The notes: a model not told the origin generated them from the letters alone. 10,835 nucleotides of DNA from Chitinophagia bacterium (GCA_010027295.1 RGVM01000039.1:1-10835), one strand, 5' to 3'. Shown: positions 1-8,449, counted from the stretch's first letter. Numbers and translations are program-made.

Positions 1-59
1 GCAGATGAGTTCGGGCCACTGAAGTTCTCCGAGGTCGTATGGATGACTCAGACGTCCTG

Positions 60-2093
60 TCACCATATCCTCACACGGGTGCTATCAGGCCGGTACATGG
101 GTTGACCAGGCCTGACGCCGAACGCCTCATGGAATTCGGGGAGGTTGGCGAAGGGCCCGTTGACGCGGTATTTGGGAGGGGCGTGAAAGTCGGTCAGCAC
201 CAGGTTGCGGAGGTATTCCTCGCGGGCATGGTCGAGCCAACCGAGGGCATACCCCAGGAAGTAGCGCTGGGTGGGTGAGAAGCCATGTATCTTCTCATTC
301 TTCCGAAACTCCTCCGTCTTCCGGTAGGCATGTAGGCCGAGGACCACACCGCCGAGGTCAGCGATGTTTTCCCCCGTGGTGGCCCGGCCATTGACAAAGA
401 GTCCCGGCAGGGCTTCGAAGGCGTTGAACTGGCGGATGATGCGGTCCGCGCCTTGTTGGAAGGCCTTCTCGTCGGCGGGCGTCCACCAGTTGGAGAGGTT
501 GCCCTTATCGTCGAATTTCCGGCCCTCGTCGTCGAAGCCGTGGATGATCTCGTGGCCGATGGTGGATGCCCCGGCATAGCCGTAGACGGTGGCATCGTCG
601 ATCTCCTCGTCCCGCAGCCCGGGGATCGTGAAGATGCCGGCGGGCAGGACGATCTCGTTGTTGGAGGCGTTGTAATAGGCGTTGTAAGTCTGCGGATACA
701 TGTCCCATTCGCTCCGGTCGACGGGCTTGCCAAGCTTGGCAACCTGGTAGGCATGCCACCAACGATTGGCGGCCAGGGCGTTCCGAACCCAGCTGACGGT
801 ATCGATGCGCATACCCGAGAAGTCCTTCCATCTGTCCGGATAGCCGACCTTCTTGTTCATCGCGGCCAGCTTGGTGAGGGCCCGCTGCCGCGTGCTGTCG
901 CCCATCCATGGCAGGGACCGGATGCGCTCGGCCAGAGCATCGCGTATGTGCTCGACCAGGTTGGCATAGCGGGCCTTGGCGCGGGCGTCGAAGTATGTCT
1001 TCACATACTGCCGTCCGAGCAGCTCCCCCATTGCGTCCTCGGTGGAGCGGATAGCACGCTTCCAGCGGGGCTTCCGGACTTTGGCGCCACTGAAGTTCCG
1101 CTCGAATTCGAATGCGGCCTTGCTGATCCGTTCGGGCAGGGCATAGGCGATGGCCTGCAGGAGATGGTAGCGGAGGTAGGACTTCCATGTCGTCAGCGGC
1201 GTGGTGGCGAGGAGGGTGTCGATAGCACGGATGTATTCGGGTTGTCCGACGATGACGGAGTCGACCGCACGGGTGCCGGTGACCTCGAGATGGGATGCCC
1301 ATTCGAAACGGGAAGAGAGCCCGCCCAGGTCGGCCAAGGCGAACTTGTGGTAGTTGGCATAGGGATCGCGGAGGTCTTCGAGGCGCCGGCCGGCACGGGC
1401 CATGCGGGTCTCGAGGGCCAGGACGTCACGGGCCGATGCTTCCGCAGGGATAGAATCTTCTCCCGCCATCGAGAGCATATGGGCGAGATGTCGTTCGTAG
1501 GCCTTCCGGATGGAGCGGCTGGCCGTGTCGTCCTTGAGGTAGTAGTCGCGCTCCGGCAATCCCTGGCCGCCCTGCCATAGCTGGTAGGCCATGCGCTCGC
1601 TGTTCTTCGCGTCGGGCGCGATGTAGTCGACGAAGAAGGTATAGGATCCGACCATCCGCATCTCGGCAGACACACGGGCGAGCTGGTTGACATCGGTGAT
1701 GGAGGCGATGCGGTCGAGGAGCGGCTGAAGGCCCGAGAGGCCGTCGCGCTCTGTCCGCAGGCTGTCCATGGCCATCCGGTAGAAATCGCCTACCAATCGT
1801 TCGGGAGTACCTACCGCCGCGGTAGATCCGGCCTTCTCACAGATGCTGCGGAGGCGTGTCAGATTTTCCTCGATGACCAGGTTCGCGATGCCCCAGGCGG
1901 ACTGTTCGTCGGGGATGGGATTCCGGGCAATCCATCCGCCGTTGGCGTACTGAAAGAAGTCGACCGCGGGCGAAACGGATGTGTCCATCCGTTCAAATAG
2001 AATCGCGGAGGAATGATTACGGTTGGCTGAATGCCGACAAGCGATACAGGAGAGTGCGACCATGCACGCCAGGTGCAGCAGGGAGTTTCTCAT
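60..2093 (-). CDS. M13 family zinc metallopeptidase (neprilysin/PepO-like), probable lipoprotein
   Basis: Zinc endopeptidase of the M13 (neprilysin/PepO) family, which cleaves oligopeptides; here probably anchored in the cell envelope. Numbering from the ATG at 2093 (677 aa): HEIIH at 514-518 supplies two zinc ligands and catalytic Glu515, and ENIAD at 575-579 supplies the third ligand, Glu575, and the supporting Asp. NAYYNASNNEIVLPAGI begins at 471 and matches the family's substrate-backbone-binding NA(Y/F)Y block. DFHAPPKYR places His637 and Arg643 where neprilysin has His711 and Arg717. The protein ends in the family's usual hydrophobic W. The N-terminus is a signal sequence with a lipobox-like VALSC (Cys16). 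An in-frame ATG 14 codons upstream (2135) exists, but it puts extra charged residues ahead of the signal peptide, and GGAGG lies 12 bases before the 2093 ATG, so the shorter start is preferred. Length is normal and all key residues are present. Transcribed divergently from the rhamnosidase; substrate unknown. Confidence 0.95.
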   Translation of the reverse strand: MRNSLLHLACMVALSCIACRHSANRNHSSAILFERMDTSVSPAVDFFQYANGGWIARNPIPDEQSAWGIANLVIEENLTRLRSICEKAGSTAAVGTPERLVGDFYRMAMDSLRTERDGLSGLQPLLDRIASITDVNQLARVSAEMRMVGSYTFFVDYIAPDAKNSERMAYQLWQGGQGLPERDYYLKDDTASRSIRKAYERHLAHMLSMAGEDSIPAEASARDVLALETRMARAGRRLEDLRDPYANYHKFALADLGGLSSRFEWASHLEVTGTRAVDSVIVGQPEYIRAIDTLLATTPLTTWKSYLRYHLLQAIAYALPERISKAAFEFERNFSGAKVRKPRWKRAIRSTEDAMGELLGRQYVKTYFDARAKARYANLVEHIRDALAERIRSLPWMGDSTRQRALTKLAAMNKKVGYPDRWKDFSGMRIDTVSWVRNALAANRWWHAYQVAKLGKPVDRSEWDMYPQTYNAYYNASNNEIVLPAGIFTIPGLRDEEIDDATVYGYAGASTIGHEIIHGFDDEGRKFDDKGNLSNWWTPADEKAFQQGADRIIRQFNAFEALPGLFVNGRATTGENIADLGGVVLGLHAYRKTEEFRKNEKIHGFSPTQRYFLGYALGWLDHAREEYLRNLVLTDFHAPPKYRVNGPFANLPEFHEAFGVRPGQPMYRPDSTRVRIW

Positions 2094-2228
2094 GGCAGGG
2101 ATTGTCCTCCGAATATAAAGAAAATATGAAAACATTTCTGGACCTTACGATACGCACACCTCGACACAAACTCGTCCTCAGCCCGTGCACTCCGTCACGA
2201 TCCGACAATACATACAAGCCCAGACGAC

Positions 2229-4925
2229 ATGGACCCACGCAACACACTCCGCATCCGCCTTCTCCTCGTCCCGGCCCTCGCCCTGTGCGGGCTGTCCGGT
2301 TCTCTTGCCCAGCGTATGGCGGCCTCTGCGCTCAGGATCGAGCCGCGCACGGAGTATCTGGCCGATCCCATCGGCATCGATAGCCGGGCCCCCAGGTTCT
2401 CCTGGGCCATGGAGACGGGCGAGGCCGGCATGGTGCAGCATGGCTACCGGCTCGACCTCGGCACCGACTCCAACGACCTCCGGTCCGGCAAGCGCGGACT
2501 ATGGAGGTCGGAGGCTGTTTCACCATCCCAGTTCGTCGTCTATGCGGGACCTTCGCTCCGCGCCTTCACCACCTACTACTGGCGCGTGACCGTGCGGGAC
2601 GGCGCGGGACGTTCGCATACCTCCCGCATGGCGAGCTTCGAGACGGGCATGATGGAGGCCTCGGACTGGAAGGGGGCCTGGATCAGCGATGACGGGTCCG
2701 TCGACCTTCGGCCCGCCCCTTTCTTCCGGAAGTCGTTCGATGTAGCGAAGCGGGTGCGTTCGGCCCGCGCCTATGTCGCCTGCGGCGGACTCTTCGAACT
2801 GCATGTGAACGGAAGACGCATCGGCGACCACATGCTCGACCCGGCCTATACTCGGTTCGACAGGCGCAACCTCTACGTGACTTTCGACATCACCGATGCG
2901 CTGAGGCAGGGCGGCAACGCCGTGGGCGTGGTCCTGGGCAACGGATGGTACAACCACCAGTCGACGGCCGTCTGGTTCTTCGACCGTGCGCCCTGGCGGA
3001 ACCGGCCGACCTTCTGCGCCGACATTCGCATCACCTACGAGGACGGAACCACCGAAGTCGTGTCGACAGGCAAGGATTGGAATACAAAGACCGGCCCCAT
3101 CGTCTTCAACAGCATCTACACCGCCGAGCACCAGGATGCGCGCCTCTCGCTGGGGCACTGGAGCGAGGCGGGCTTTGCCGACACCGGCTGGAAGAAGGTC
3201 CTGTTCCGGGCCGCTCCCTCGCAGCGGATCGTCGCCCAGGCGATGCATCCGATCCGGAAGGTCGAGGAGGTCGCCACCCGGTTCGTACGCCGGTTCTCGG
3301 ACACGCTGTACGTGTTCGACATGGGCCGCAACATCTCGGGCGTTTCCGAGCTGCGGGTCCGCGGCAGGAAGGGCACCGTGGTACGGCTGACGCATGGCGA
3401 GCGGCTGCGGACCGACGGGCGGGTGGACCTCTCGAACATCATCGTGCACTACCGGCCGAAGGATGACAGCGACCCCTTCCAGACCGATGTCTACACGCTC
3501 TCGGGAGAGGGCGAGGATGTCTTCACCCCGCATTTCAACTACAAGGGATTCCAGTACGTCGAGGTCAGCTCGAGCGAGCCGCTGGAGCTGGGGAAGGAGA
3601 GCCTGAAGGCCTGGTTCCTGCACAGCGACGTGCCGCCCGTGGGCCGCATCGCCTCCTCGAACCCGACACTCGACGCCATCTGGCGTGCGACGAACGCATC
3701 CTATCTGTCGAACCTCTTCGGCTATCCGACCGACTGCCCGCAGCGCGAGAAGAACGGCTGGACGGGCGATGCGCACATCGCGTCGGAGACGGGGCTCTAC
3801 AATTTCGACGGCATCACGGTCTATGAGAAGTGGATGGCCGACCACCGCGACGAGCAGCAGCCCAACGGCGTACTTCCCGCCATCATCCCCACGGGAGGTT
3901 GGGGCTATGAGTGGGCCAACGGTCCCGACTGGACGAGCACGATCGCCATCATTCCCTGGAACTTATATCTATTCTACGGAGACAAAAGGGCGCTCGAGGA
4001 CAACTATGAAAATATGAAGCGCTATGTCGACCGGATCACAGAGATCAGTCCGGCCGGCACCACCACCTGGGGCCTCGGCGACTGGGTGCCGGTGAAGTCG
4101 AAGTCGCCCGTGGAGCTGACTTCGACGGCCTACTACTATCTCGATGCCGTGATCGTATCCAAGGCGGCCGCCTTGCTGGGACGGAAGACGGATGCAGCTG
4201 CCTACCGAAACCTGTCGGAAAGGATTCGAGCCGCCTTCAATGCGAAGTTCTTCCATGCCGACAGGGCTGTCTACGGCTCAGGGCTTCAGACCGAGCTAAG
4301 TGTGCCCCTTCACTTCGGACTCGTGCCGGACGCCTACCGCCAACGGGTGGCCGACAACCTGGCGAAGCGCGTCGTGGCCGACGGGAAGCATATCGACGTG
4401 GGACTGCTGGGCACCAAATCGCTGCTGAATGCACTGAGCGAGAACGGGCATGCCGACCTGGCCTACGAGGTGGCCCTACAGGAGACCTACCCGTCCTGGG
4501 GTTGGTGGATCCGCAACGGGGCGACGACGCTGTATGAGAACTGGCCCATCGATGCCAAGTCGGACATCTCGATGAACCATATCATGTTCGGGGAGATCGG
4601 CGCCTGGTTCTGGAAGGCGCTGGCCGGCATCCGTCCGATGGAAGAGGCCCCCGGATTCGCCACGGTGCGCGTGGAACCGCATTTCGTGAAGGGACTCGAA
4701 CGGTTCGAAGCCGAGCACCGGTCGGTGCGGGGCAGCATCCGGTCCTCCTGGCAGCGTGCCGCAGACGGCATCCGCTTCACCCTCCATTTGCCCCCCAATA
4801 CGAAGGCAAGGCTGCGCCTCGACCTGCCGGAGGGCGGCACGATCCTACTAGATGGCAGGAAGACGGCCTACCAGGAGGGCATGCTGCTCGGCGCCGGAAC
4901 CCACGAACTCCGCATCGGGAAGTGA
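2229..4925 (+). CDS. Secreted GH78 alpha-L-rhamnosidase
   Basis: Glycoside hydrolase family 78 enzyme (898 aa) that hydrolyses terminal alpha-L-rhamnosyl residues from glycans or plant glycosides with inversion. It begins with a signal peptide (basic residues at 4, 8 and 10, then a Leu/Ala core, probable cleavage after SLAQ near residue 28). Domain order fits the family: an N-terminal Ig-like domain (about 35-135, containing ADPIGIDSRAPRFSW), a jelly-roll rhamnosidase N domain (about 145-320, with the NGRRIGDH...GNGWYN features), a second beta domain (about 345-455, FDMGRNISG), the (alpha/alpha)6 catalytic barrel (about 465-810) and a C-terminal beta-sandwich (about 815-898). DCPQREKNGWTGD at 502-514 carries the expected general acid Glu507; TTLYENWP carries the expected general base Glu770. 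The ATG at 2229 directly precedes the signal peptide; no clear Shine-Dalgarno sequence is seen. No SusCD pair or rhamnose catabolic gene lies beside it, so the natural substrate cannot be read from context. Confidence 0.96.
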   Translation: MDPRNTLRIRLLLVPALALCGLSGSLAQRMAASALRIEPRTEYLADPIGIDSRAPRFSWAMETGEAGMVQHGYRLDLGTDSNDLRSGKRGLWRSEAVSPSQFVVYAGPSLRAFTTYYWRVTVRDGAGRSHTSRMASFETGMMEASDWKGAWISDDGSVDLRPAPFFRKSFDVAKRVRSARAYVACGGLFELHVNGRRIGDHMLDPAYTRFDRRNLYVTFDITDALRQGGNAVGVVLGNGWYNHQSTAVWFFDRAPWRNRPTFCADIRITYEDGTTEVVSTGKDWNTKTGPIVFNSIYTAEHQDARLSLGHWSEAGFADTGWKKVLFRAAPSQRIVAQAMHPIRKVEEVATRFVRRFSDTLYVFDMGRNISGVSELRVRGRKGTVVRLTHGERLRTDGRVDLSNIIVHYRPKDDSDPFQTDVYTLSGEGEDVFTPHFNYKGFQYVEVSSSEPLELGKESLKAWFLHSDVPPVGRIASSNPTLDAIWRATNASYLSNLFGYPTDCPQREKNGWTGDAHIASETGLYNFDGITVYEKWMADHRDEQQPNGVLPAIIPTGGWGYEWANGPDWTSTIAIIPWNLYLFYGDKRALEDNYENMKRYVDRITEISPAGTTTWGLGDWVPVKSKSPVELTSTAYYYLDAVIVSKAAALLGRKTDAAAYRNLSERIRAAFNAKFFHADRAVYGSGLQTELSVPLHFGLVPDAYRQRVADNLAKRVVADGKHIDVGLLGTKSLLNALSENGHADLAYEVALQETYPSWGWWIRNGATTLYENWPIDAKSDISMNHIMFGEIGAWFWKALAGIRPMEEAPGFATVRVEPHFVKGLERFEAEHRSVRGSIRSSWQRAADGIRFTLHLPPNTKARLRLDLPEGGTILLDGRKTAYQEGMLLGAGTHELRIGK

Positions 4926-5016
4926 TTCCCGTGACGGCCATCAGGTGAGAGAGCCCTCCATGCATCCTACCGCAGGGTCACCGCATGTCCGCAACCAAAG
5001 CCGGGATCCTGTGTTT

Positions 5017-5033
5017 CATGGAAAATATCCATG
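5017..5033 (+). promoter_or_regulatory. Small inverted repeat covering the start codon of the 5031 gene
   Basis: CATGGA at 5017-5022 and TCCATG at 5028-5033 are perfect inverted repeats around a 5-base loop. The second arm contains the ATG at 5031, and the GGAAAA that could serve as a weak ribosome-binding site lies in the first arm and loop. Folded RNA would hide both. Six base pairs is weak and could be chance, so a regulatory role is only a possibility. Confidence 0.25.
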
Positions 5034-5960
5034 GAAAGGACAGAACACCCGTCGGTCCCCAGCGGGTCGCTGCTGAACAGGCTGTACCACCGACTGCTCT
5101 CCGCCTCTGTGAAGCGACGGGGGGAGCGTGCCATCCTCGTCATCGCCATCGCGACCTACCTCGTGCACCTGCTGTTGATCCTGCTTTCGGCCCGCGGGCT
5201 CATCCGCGTCGAGTCGGACCTGCTCGGCAACCCCATCGCGGCGATCTACACGCCCTTCTCCTTCATCCTGGTGTACGAGGTCTACCTGCTGATCTTCTTC
5301 CTGCCGAAGTCGATCTCATACTACATCGGCAAGCAATACGAGATCATCACGCTGATCGTCATCCGTAGGATCTTCAAGGACATCGCTAACCTCGAGCTGT
5401 CACCGGACTGGTTCCGGAGCGCATACGACCTGCAGTTCACCTTCGACGCCGCTACCTCGCTGGCTCTGTTCCTGCTGATCCACCTGTATTACCGCCAAGT
5501 CGCCCACCGGGGTCCTTCGGTTCCCCTGAACGGGGAAGGCTCAGAGGCAAGGCGCCGTTTCATCGCACTGAAGCGGGGCATCGCGGTGCTGCTGGTACCG
5601 ATGCTGGTGGGGCTCGCCTTGTACTCCTTCGCCGACTGGGCATCCGCCATGCAGTCGGAAGGGGGACGGGGGATGGACGCCTTCCGCGACATCAACAGCG
5701 TGTTCTTCGACGAGTTCTTCACGGTACTGATCGGGGTGGACGTGCTACTGCTTCTCGCCTCATTCTTCCATTCCGACGAGTTCCACCAGATCATGCGCAA
5801 TTCCGGCTTCGTGATATCCACCATCCTCATCAAGGTCTCGTTCTCGGTGGAGGGCCCTGTGAACAACGCCCTCATCCTGGGGGCCGTCGTCTTCGGACTG
5901 CTCATCCTGATGGTGCACAACCGGTTCGAGCGCGCCATGGAGGAGGGCCATCCCGGCTGA
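5031..5960 (+). CDS. Multi-pass inner-membrane protein of unknown function
   Basis: A 309-aa protein I do not recognise. The N-terminal 33 residues are basic and probably cytoplasmic. Hydrophobic segments lie at about 34-53, 71-91, 137-153, 182-200, 227-247, 257-271 and 278-295, giving six or seven membrane passes. Between the second and third is a short strip at about 103-118 (EIITLIVIRRIFKDI) that mixes Ile/Leu with Arg/Lys and could lie along the membrane surface or act as a partial helix. Acidic residues sit in or at the edge of several segments (Glu83, Asp139, Asp228, Asp237), which would suit an ion- or proton-handling role, but no transporter signature is visible. There is no signal peptide, soluble domain or catalytic motif. 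The ATG at 5031 follows a weak GGAAAA. The gap of 105 bases after the rhamnosidase would allow co-transcription but does not show it. Length and composition look like an intact gene. Confidence 0.85.
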   Translation: MERTEHPSVPSGSLLNRLYHRLLSASVKRRGERAILVIAIATYLVHLLLILLSARGLIRVESDLLGNPIAAIYTPFSFILVYEVYLLIFFLPKSISYYIGKQYEIITLIVIRRIFKDIANLELSPDWFRSAYDLQFTFDAATSLALFLLIHLYYRQVAHRGPSVPLNGEGSEARRRFIALKRGIAVLLVPMLVGLALYSFADWASAMQSEGGRGMDAFRDINSVFFDEFFTVLIGVDVLLLLASFFHSDEFHQIMRNSGFVISTILIKVSFSVEGPVNNALILGAVVFGLLILMVHNRFERAMEEGHPG

Positions 5961-6010
5961 GCCTTCCGGACAGGCAGCCACCGAACGAGGGTATGTGCGG
6001 CTCGGGGAAG

Positions 6011-6084
6011 GGCGTCAGGTGAGCGCTGTCGTGGTTCGTCGAGAAACCCCGTCGGGGCGACGATTTCGGTTATCCATTGACGCC
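6011..6084. terminator. Nested hairpin between convergent genes, candidate bidirectional terminator
   Basis: This lies in the 152-base gap between the stop of the membrane protein (5960) and the stop of the transporter (6113). CCCC at 6047-6050 pairs with GGGG at 6054-6057 over a GTC loop. TCGTCG at 6036-6041 pairs with CGACGA at 6058-6063, leaving AGAAA as a one-sided bulge. Farther out, GGCGTCA at 6011-6017 pairs perfectly with TGACGCC at 6078-6084. A short T-run (TTT, 6064-6066) follows the inner hairpin on the plus strand, so it is not a canonical strong intrinsic terminator. Position between two converging genes is the main argument. Confidence 0.4.
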
Positions 6085-6112
6085 ATTCGCTTACCAGACA
6101 TCCATGCACGGC

Positions 6113-7504
6113 TCAACCGGCGAGCCGTTCCTCGAGTTCCTCCAGGGGGACGCCCTTGGTCTCGGGCATGCGGGTGAGGGTCCATGCGAGTTGCAGGACC
6201 ATCATGCCGGCGAGGAAGGCGAAGATGGGCCAGGGGTTGTCGCGCAGGATGCCGTTGTCCTTGTCGAGGAAGACGGGGGTGACGAGGGTGATGAGGGCGG
6301 CGAAGACCCAATGGGTGCTGGCGCCGAAGGCCTGACCGCGCGCGCGGATGCGGTTCGGGAATATCTCGGAGAGGAATACCCAGATGACGGCGCCCTGTCC
6401 CACGGCGTGGGAGGCGATGAACAGCAGCAGGAAGGTCAGTAGGAAGCCGGGGCCGGCGGCTGCTTTGAATGCGTACGCCACCATCGAGAGGCTGAGGACG
6501 TAGCCCAGCGACCCTACGACCATGAGGGTGCGCCGTCCGATGCGGTCGATGAGCCATAGGCCCACGAAGGTGAAGGCGAGGTTGGCGCCTCCAATGAAGA
6601 TGGAGTTGCGGAGGGAGTCGGCCGTGGCGAGGCCGGCGCGTTCGAGAATTTCAGGGGCGTAGTAGAGGATGAAGTTGATACCGGAGAACTGGTTGAAGAA
6701 GGCGATCCAGAAGGCGAGCCCAATGACCCGGCCGTGGCGGCGCTGGAAGAAGTCGCCTGCCGAAGCGCTGCCCGCATCGGCGGCTATGTTGCGTTTCACG
6801 GTGTCGATGACCGTCTGTGAATCGGTGACGCCCAGGCCTTCGAAGACCCTTCTCGCCCCCGCCTCGTCGCCGCGTGCGGCGATGAGCCAACGGGGACTCT
6901 CGGGTATCGTGAAGACGAGGGCGGTGTATATGAGCGAGGGCAGGGCCATCACGCCGAGCATCCAGCGCCAGTCGTTCGTGCCGCCGACGCCCTTCAGCAG
7001 GTAGTTGGAGAGGAAGGCCAGCAGTATCCCGAAGACGATGTTGAACTGGTACATGGCGACGAGGCGGCCGCGCATGGAAGGGGTCGATATCTCCGAGACG
7101 TAGGCGGGTGCGGCGACGGAGGAGATGCCGATGCCCAGTCCGCCGATGAAGCGAAAGAAGGAGAAACTGTAGGGGTCGGGCGCCAGCGCCGAGCCGAAGG
7201 AGGACACGGTGAAGAGGATGCCTATCCAGAGGAGCACCCGACGACGACCGTACCTGTCTGTCGGGACACCGCCAAACAGCGCCCCCACCACCGTGCCCCA
7301 GAGGGCCATCGACATGATGAAGAAGCCGTGGAACCAGGGTGATATCTCCGTGGTGTGCCACAGTTCCTTGATGGGCTGGTTGGCACCGGATATCACGACG
7401 GTGTCGAATCCGAATATGAAGCCAGCCAGTGCGGCGATGACGGAGATGCCGAGGACGGAGGCGCCGGAAGGTGCGGGGGAAGGTTGGGAGGCTGCGCTTG
7501 ACAT
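6113..7504 (-). CDS. MFS sugar porter (SP family, sugar:H+ symporter type)
   Basis: Inner-membrane sugar transporter of the major facilitator superfamily, sugar porter family, probably a proton symporter. Numbering from the ATG at 7504 (463 aa, usual for the family): 12 hydrophobic helices, the first ending in GFIFGFDTVVISG; DRYGRRR at 83-89 in the loop after helix 2; PAYVSEI from 133, followed by the conserved RGR; PESPRWL at 201-207; QFSGIN at 272-277 followed by YYAPEI, as in XylE-like porters; and PETKG at 447-451 near the end. These are the diagnostic sugar porter motifs and all are intact. The frame stays open upstream to 7690, but that extension is a basic, non-membrane stretch that crosses the start of the divergent 7644 gene. 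ATGs at 7549 and 7504 are plausible, and 7504 gives the usual short N-terminus. No ribosome-binding site decides it. The sugar cannot be identified from sequence; rhamnose, xylose, arabinose or glucose are all possible. Confidence 0.94.
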   Translation of the reverse strand: MSSAASQPSPAPSGASVLGISVIAALAGFIFGFDTVVISGANQPIKELWHTTEISPWFHGFFIMSMALWGTVVGALFGGVPTDRYGRRRVLLWIGILFTVSSFGSALAPDPYSFSFFRFIGGLGIGISSVAAPAYVSEISTPSMRGRLVAMYQFNIVFGILLAFLSNYLLKGVGGTNDWRWMLGVMALPSLIYTALVFTIPESPRWLIAARGDEAGARRVFEGLGVTDSQTVIDTVKRNIAADAGSASAGDFFQRRHGRVIGLAFWIAFFNQFSGINFILYYAPEILERAGLATADSLRNSIFIGGANLAFTFVGLWLIDRIGRRTLMVVGSLGYVLSLSMVAYAFKAAAGPGFLLTFLLLFIASHAVGQGAVIWVFLSEIFPNRIRARGQAFGASTHWVFAALITLVTPVFLDKDNGILRDNPWPIFAFLAGMMVLQLAWTLTRMPETKGVPLEELEERLAG

Positions 7505-7609
7505 CGCTGGGGTTTGAGGGTTAGAGGATGGAATATACGGAAAAGACATCAACCATGACGCAGGAAAGGGTGTCTGCGCCGCGGTATGCAGGACTTCTAC
7601 GGAAAGGTT

Positions 7610-7619
7610 TTTCTTTGCA
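7610..7619 (+). promoter_or_regulatory. Candidate Bacteroidota-type -7 promoter element
   Basis: TTTCTTTGCA matches the Bacteroidota -7 consensus TAnnTTTG in all but its second base and is followed by CA as is common in that phylum. It sits 26 bases before the ATG at 7644, giving the short leader typical of such genes. No convincing TTTG -33 box is found 19-21 bases upstream, which lowers confidence. It would drive the two secreted paralogues. Confidence 0.4.
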
Positions 7620-7643
7620 CCTTCACCGCCAAATCCGAAGAAG

Positions 7644-8408
7644 ATGACGACACGCCTTGCAACCCTCGGCCTGCTCTGCCTTGCCGCCACGGTCAGGTCG
7701 CAGGAAAAAGGGGTCCTGAAGGTGCAGGACGGCGTTGAGATAGGCTATGAGCTTCAGCTCACGGGCAAGGACGAGAAGCGCGACAGGTATCACATCACGG
7801 TGACGGCCATCCACAAAGGCGGCTCCGACATCTACTACGCCGTAGCCAAGAAGCCCCAGCCCAACGGCAGTTCGGGCCTCGGACGGTCAGACGACCGTCA
7901 TTTCGTGGAAGTGATGGTCAACAATCCGGCCAGCTTCAAGGACCTCTTCACCGCCAACGCCAAACTGGCGGGCGAGCAGACTTCCGAGGAGACCACCCGT
8001 AACGAGATCCTGTTCCGCATCCCCAAAGGGATGGTGATACGCAGGGAGTTCGACTTCGTGATGAAGCCGGGCAAACGACCGGAGATGAGCTGCAACTTCG
8101 GCACGGCCCTCCGAAGCCGGGAAGCGCTCCTGGGGGTGCCGGGCTCCGGCAATGGCGGCGGCATCGACGGCATGTGGATGAGTGGATGCGGGAACGTGCG
8201 GATGCAGCTCACGCAGCGACGCAACGACCGGGGCCAGACGGAGCTTGTCCAGGGCGTCAACGGCAGGACGAACGTCTGGCTGCAACTGTCGGATGGTATC
8301 TACGAGCGTCCCGGCAGGCCCTGGGCGAGACTCACCTACGACCGCCTCTCAGGCCGATTCACCTATTCGCACACTGACGGCGTCCTCTGCCAATGGACGA
8401 GGAATTGA
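7644..8408 (+). CDS. Secreted protein of unknown function, first of a tandem paralogous pair
   Basis: A 254-aa protein of no family I can name. Residues 1-19 form a signal peptide (MTTR, a Leu/Ala core, cleavage likely after VRS), so it is exported to the periplasm or beyond. The mature part is rich in beta-type alternating residues with no visible catalytic motif. Landmarks shared with the next gene are a YELQL...RDRY start, a DDRHF(V)...ASF block, LAGE, LFRIPKG, a (M/V)xx(R/S)GK(R/T)P segment, a WMSGCG block with Cys182, and a YSHTDGVLCQW end with Cys249. Cys182 and Cys249 lie 67 residues apart, the same spacing as in the paralogue, and may form a disulfide. One extra Cys occurs in MSCNFG. 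The start is supported by the signal peptide and by purine-rich GAAGAAG immediately before the ATG. It lies 41 bases before the paralogue, so the two probably share a transcript. Confidence 0.88.
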   Translation: MTTRLATLGLLCLAATVRSQEKGVLKVQDGVEIGYELQLTGKDEKRDRYHITVTAIHKGGSDIYYAVAKKPQPNGSSGLGRSDDRHFVEVMVNNPASFKDLFTANAKLAGEQTSEETTRNEILFRIPKGMVIRREFDFVMKPGKRPEMSCNFGTALRSREALLGVPGSGNGGGIDGMWMSGCGNVRMQLTQRRNDRGQTELVQGVNGRTNVWLQLSDGIYERPGRPWARLTYDRLSGRFTYSHTDGVLCQWTRN

Positions 8409-8449
8409 GGAAACGTCGAAGTCCCCATCTGTCGACACAATCACATCCT

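Noticed and set aside
453..1580. Long open frame (375 codons) on the plus strand inside the M13 peptidase gene
   Set aside because: It is antisense to a complete metallopeptidase with all zinc ligands, has no motif or signal sequence and is the usual GC-rich shadow.
2094..2228. TATATTC-type sequences as promoters in the divergent gap between the peptidase and the rhamnosidase
   Set aside because: They lack a TTTG -33 partner at the right distance, and the one nearest the peptidase touches its GGAGG, leaving no room for a leader.
2520..3845. Long open frame (441 codons) on the minus strand inside the rhamnosidase gene
   Set aside because: It lies wholly antisense to a gene with intact catalytic motifs, has no recognisable domain and is explained by the scarcity of stop codons in GC-rich DNA.
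3955..4020. AT-richer patch within the rhamnosidase gene
   Set aside because: The patch encodes a normal stretch of the catalytic barrel in frame (WNLYLFYGDK and following), so it is explained by amino-acid content and not by an insertion or internal promoter.
7505..7690. N-terminal extension of the transporter frame up to 7690
   Set aside because: The extra 62 residues are basic and unlike the family, and the extension overlaps the start of the divergent 7644 gene and its likely promoter.
8393..8449. Upstream start for the second secreted paralogue
   Set aside because: It adds a charged lead before the signal peptide and overlaps the first gene; the 8450 start gives a normal signal peptide.
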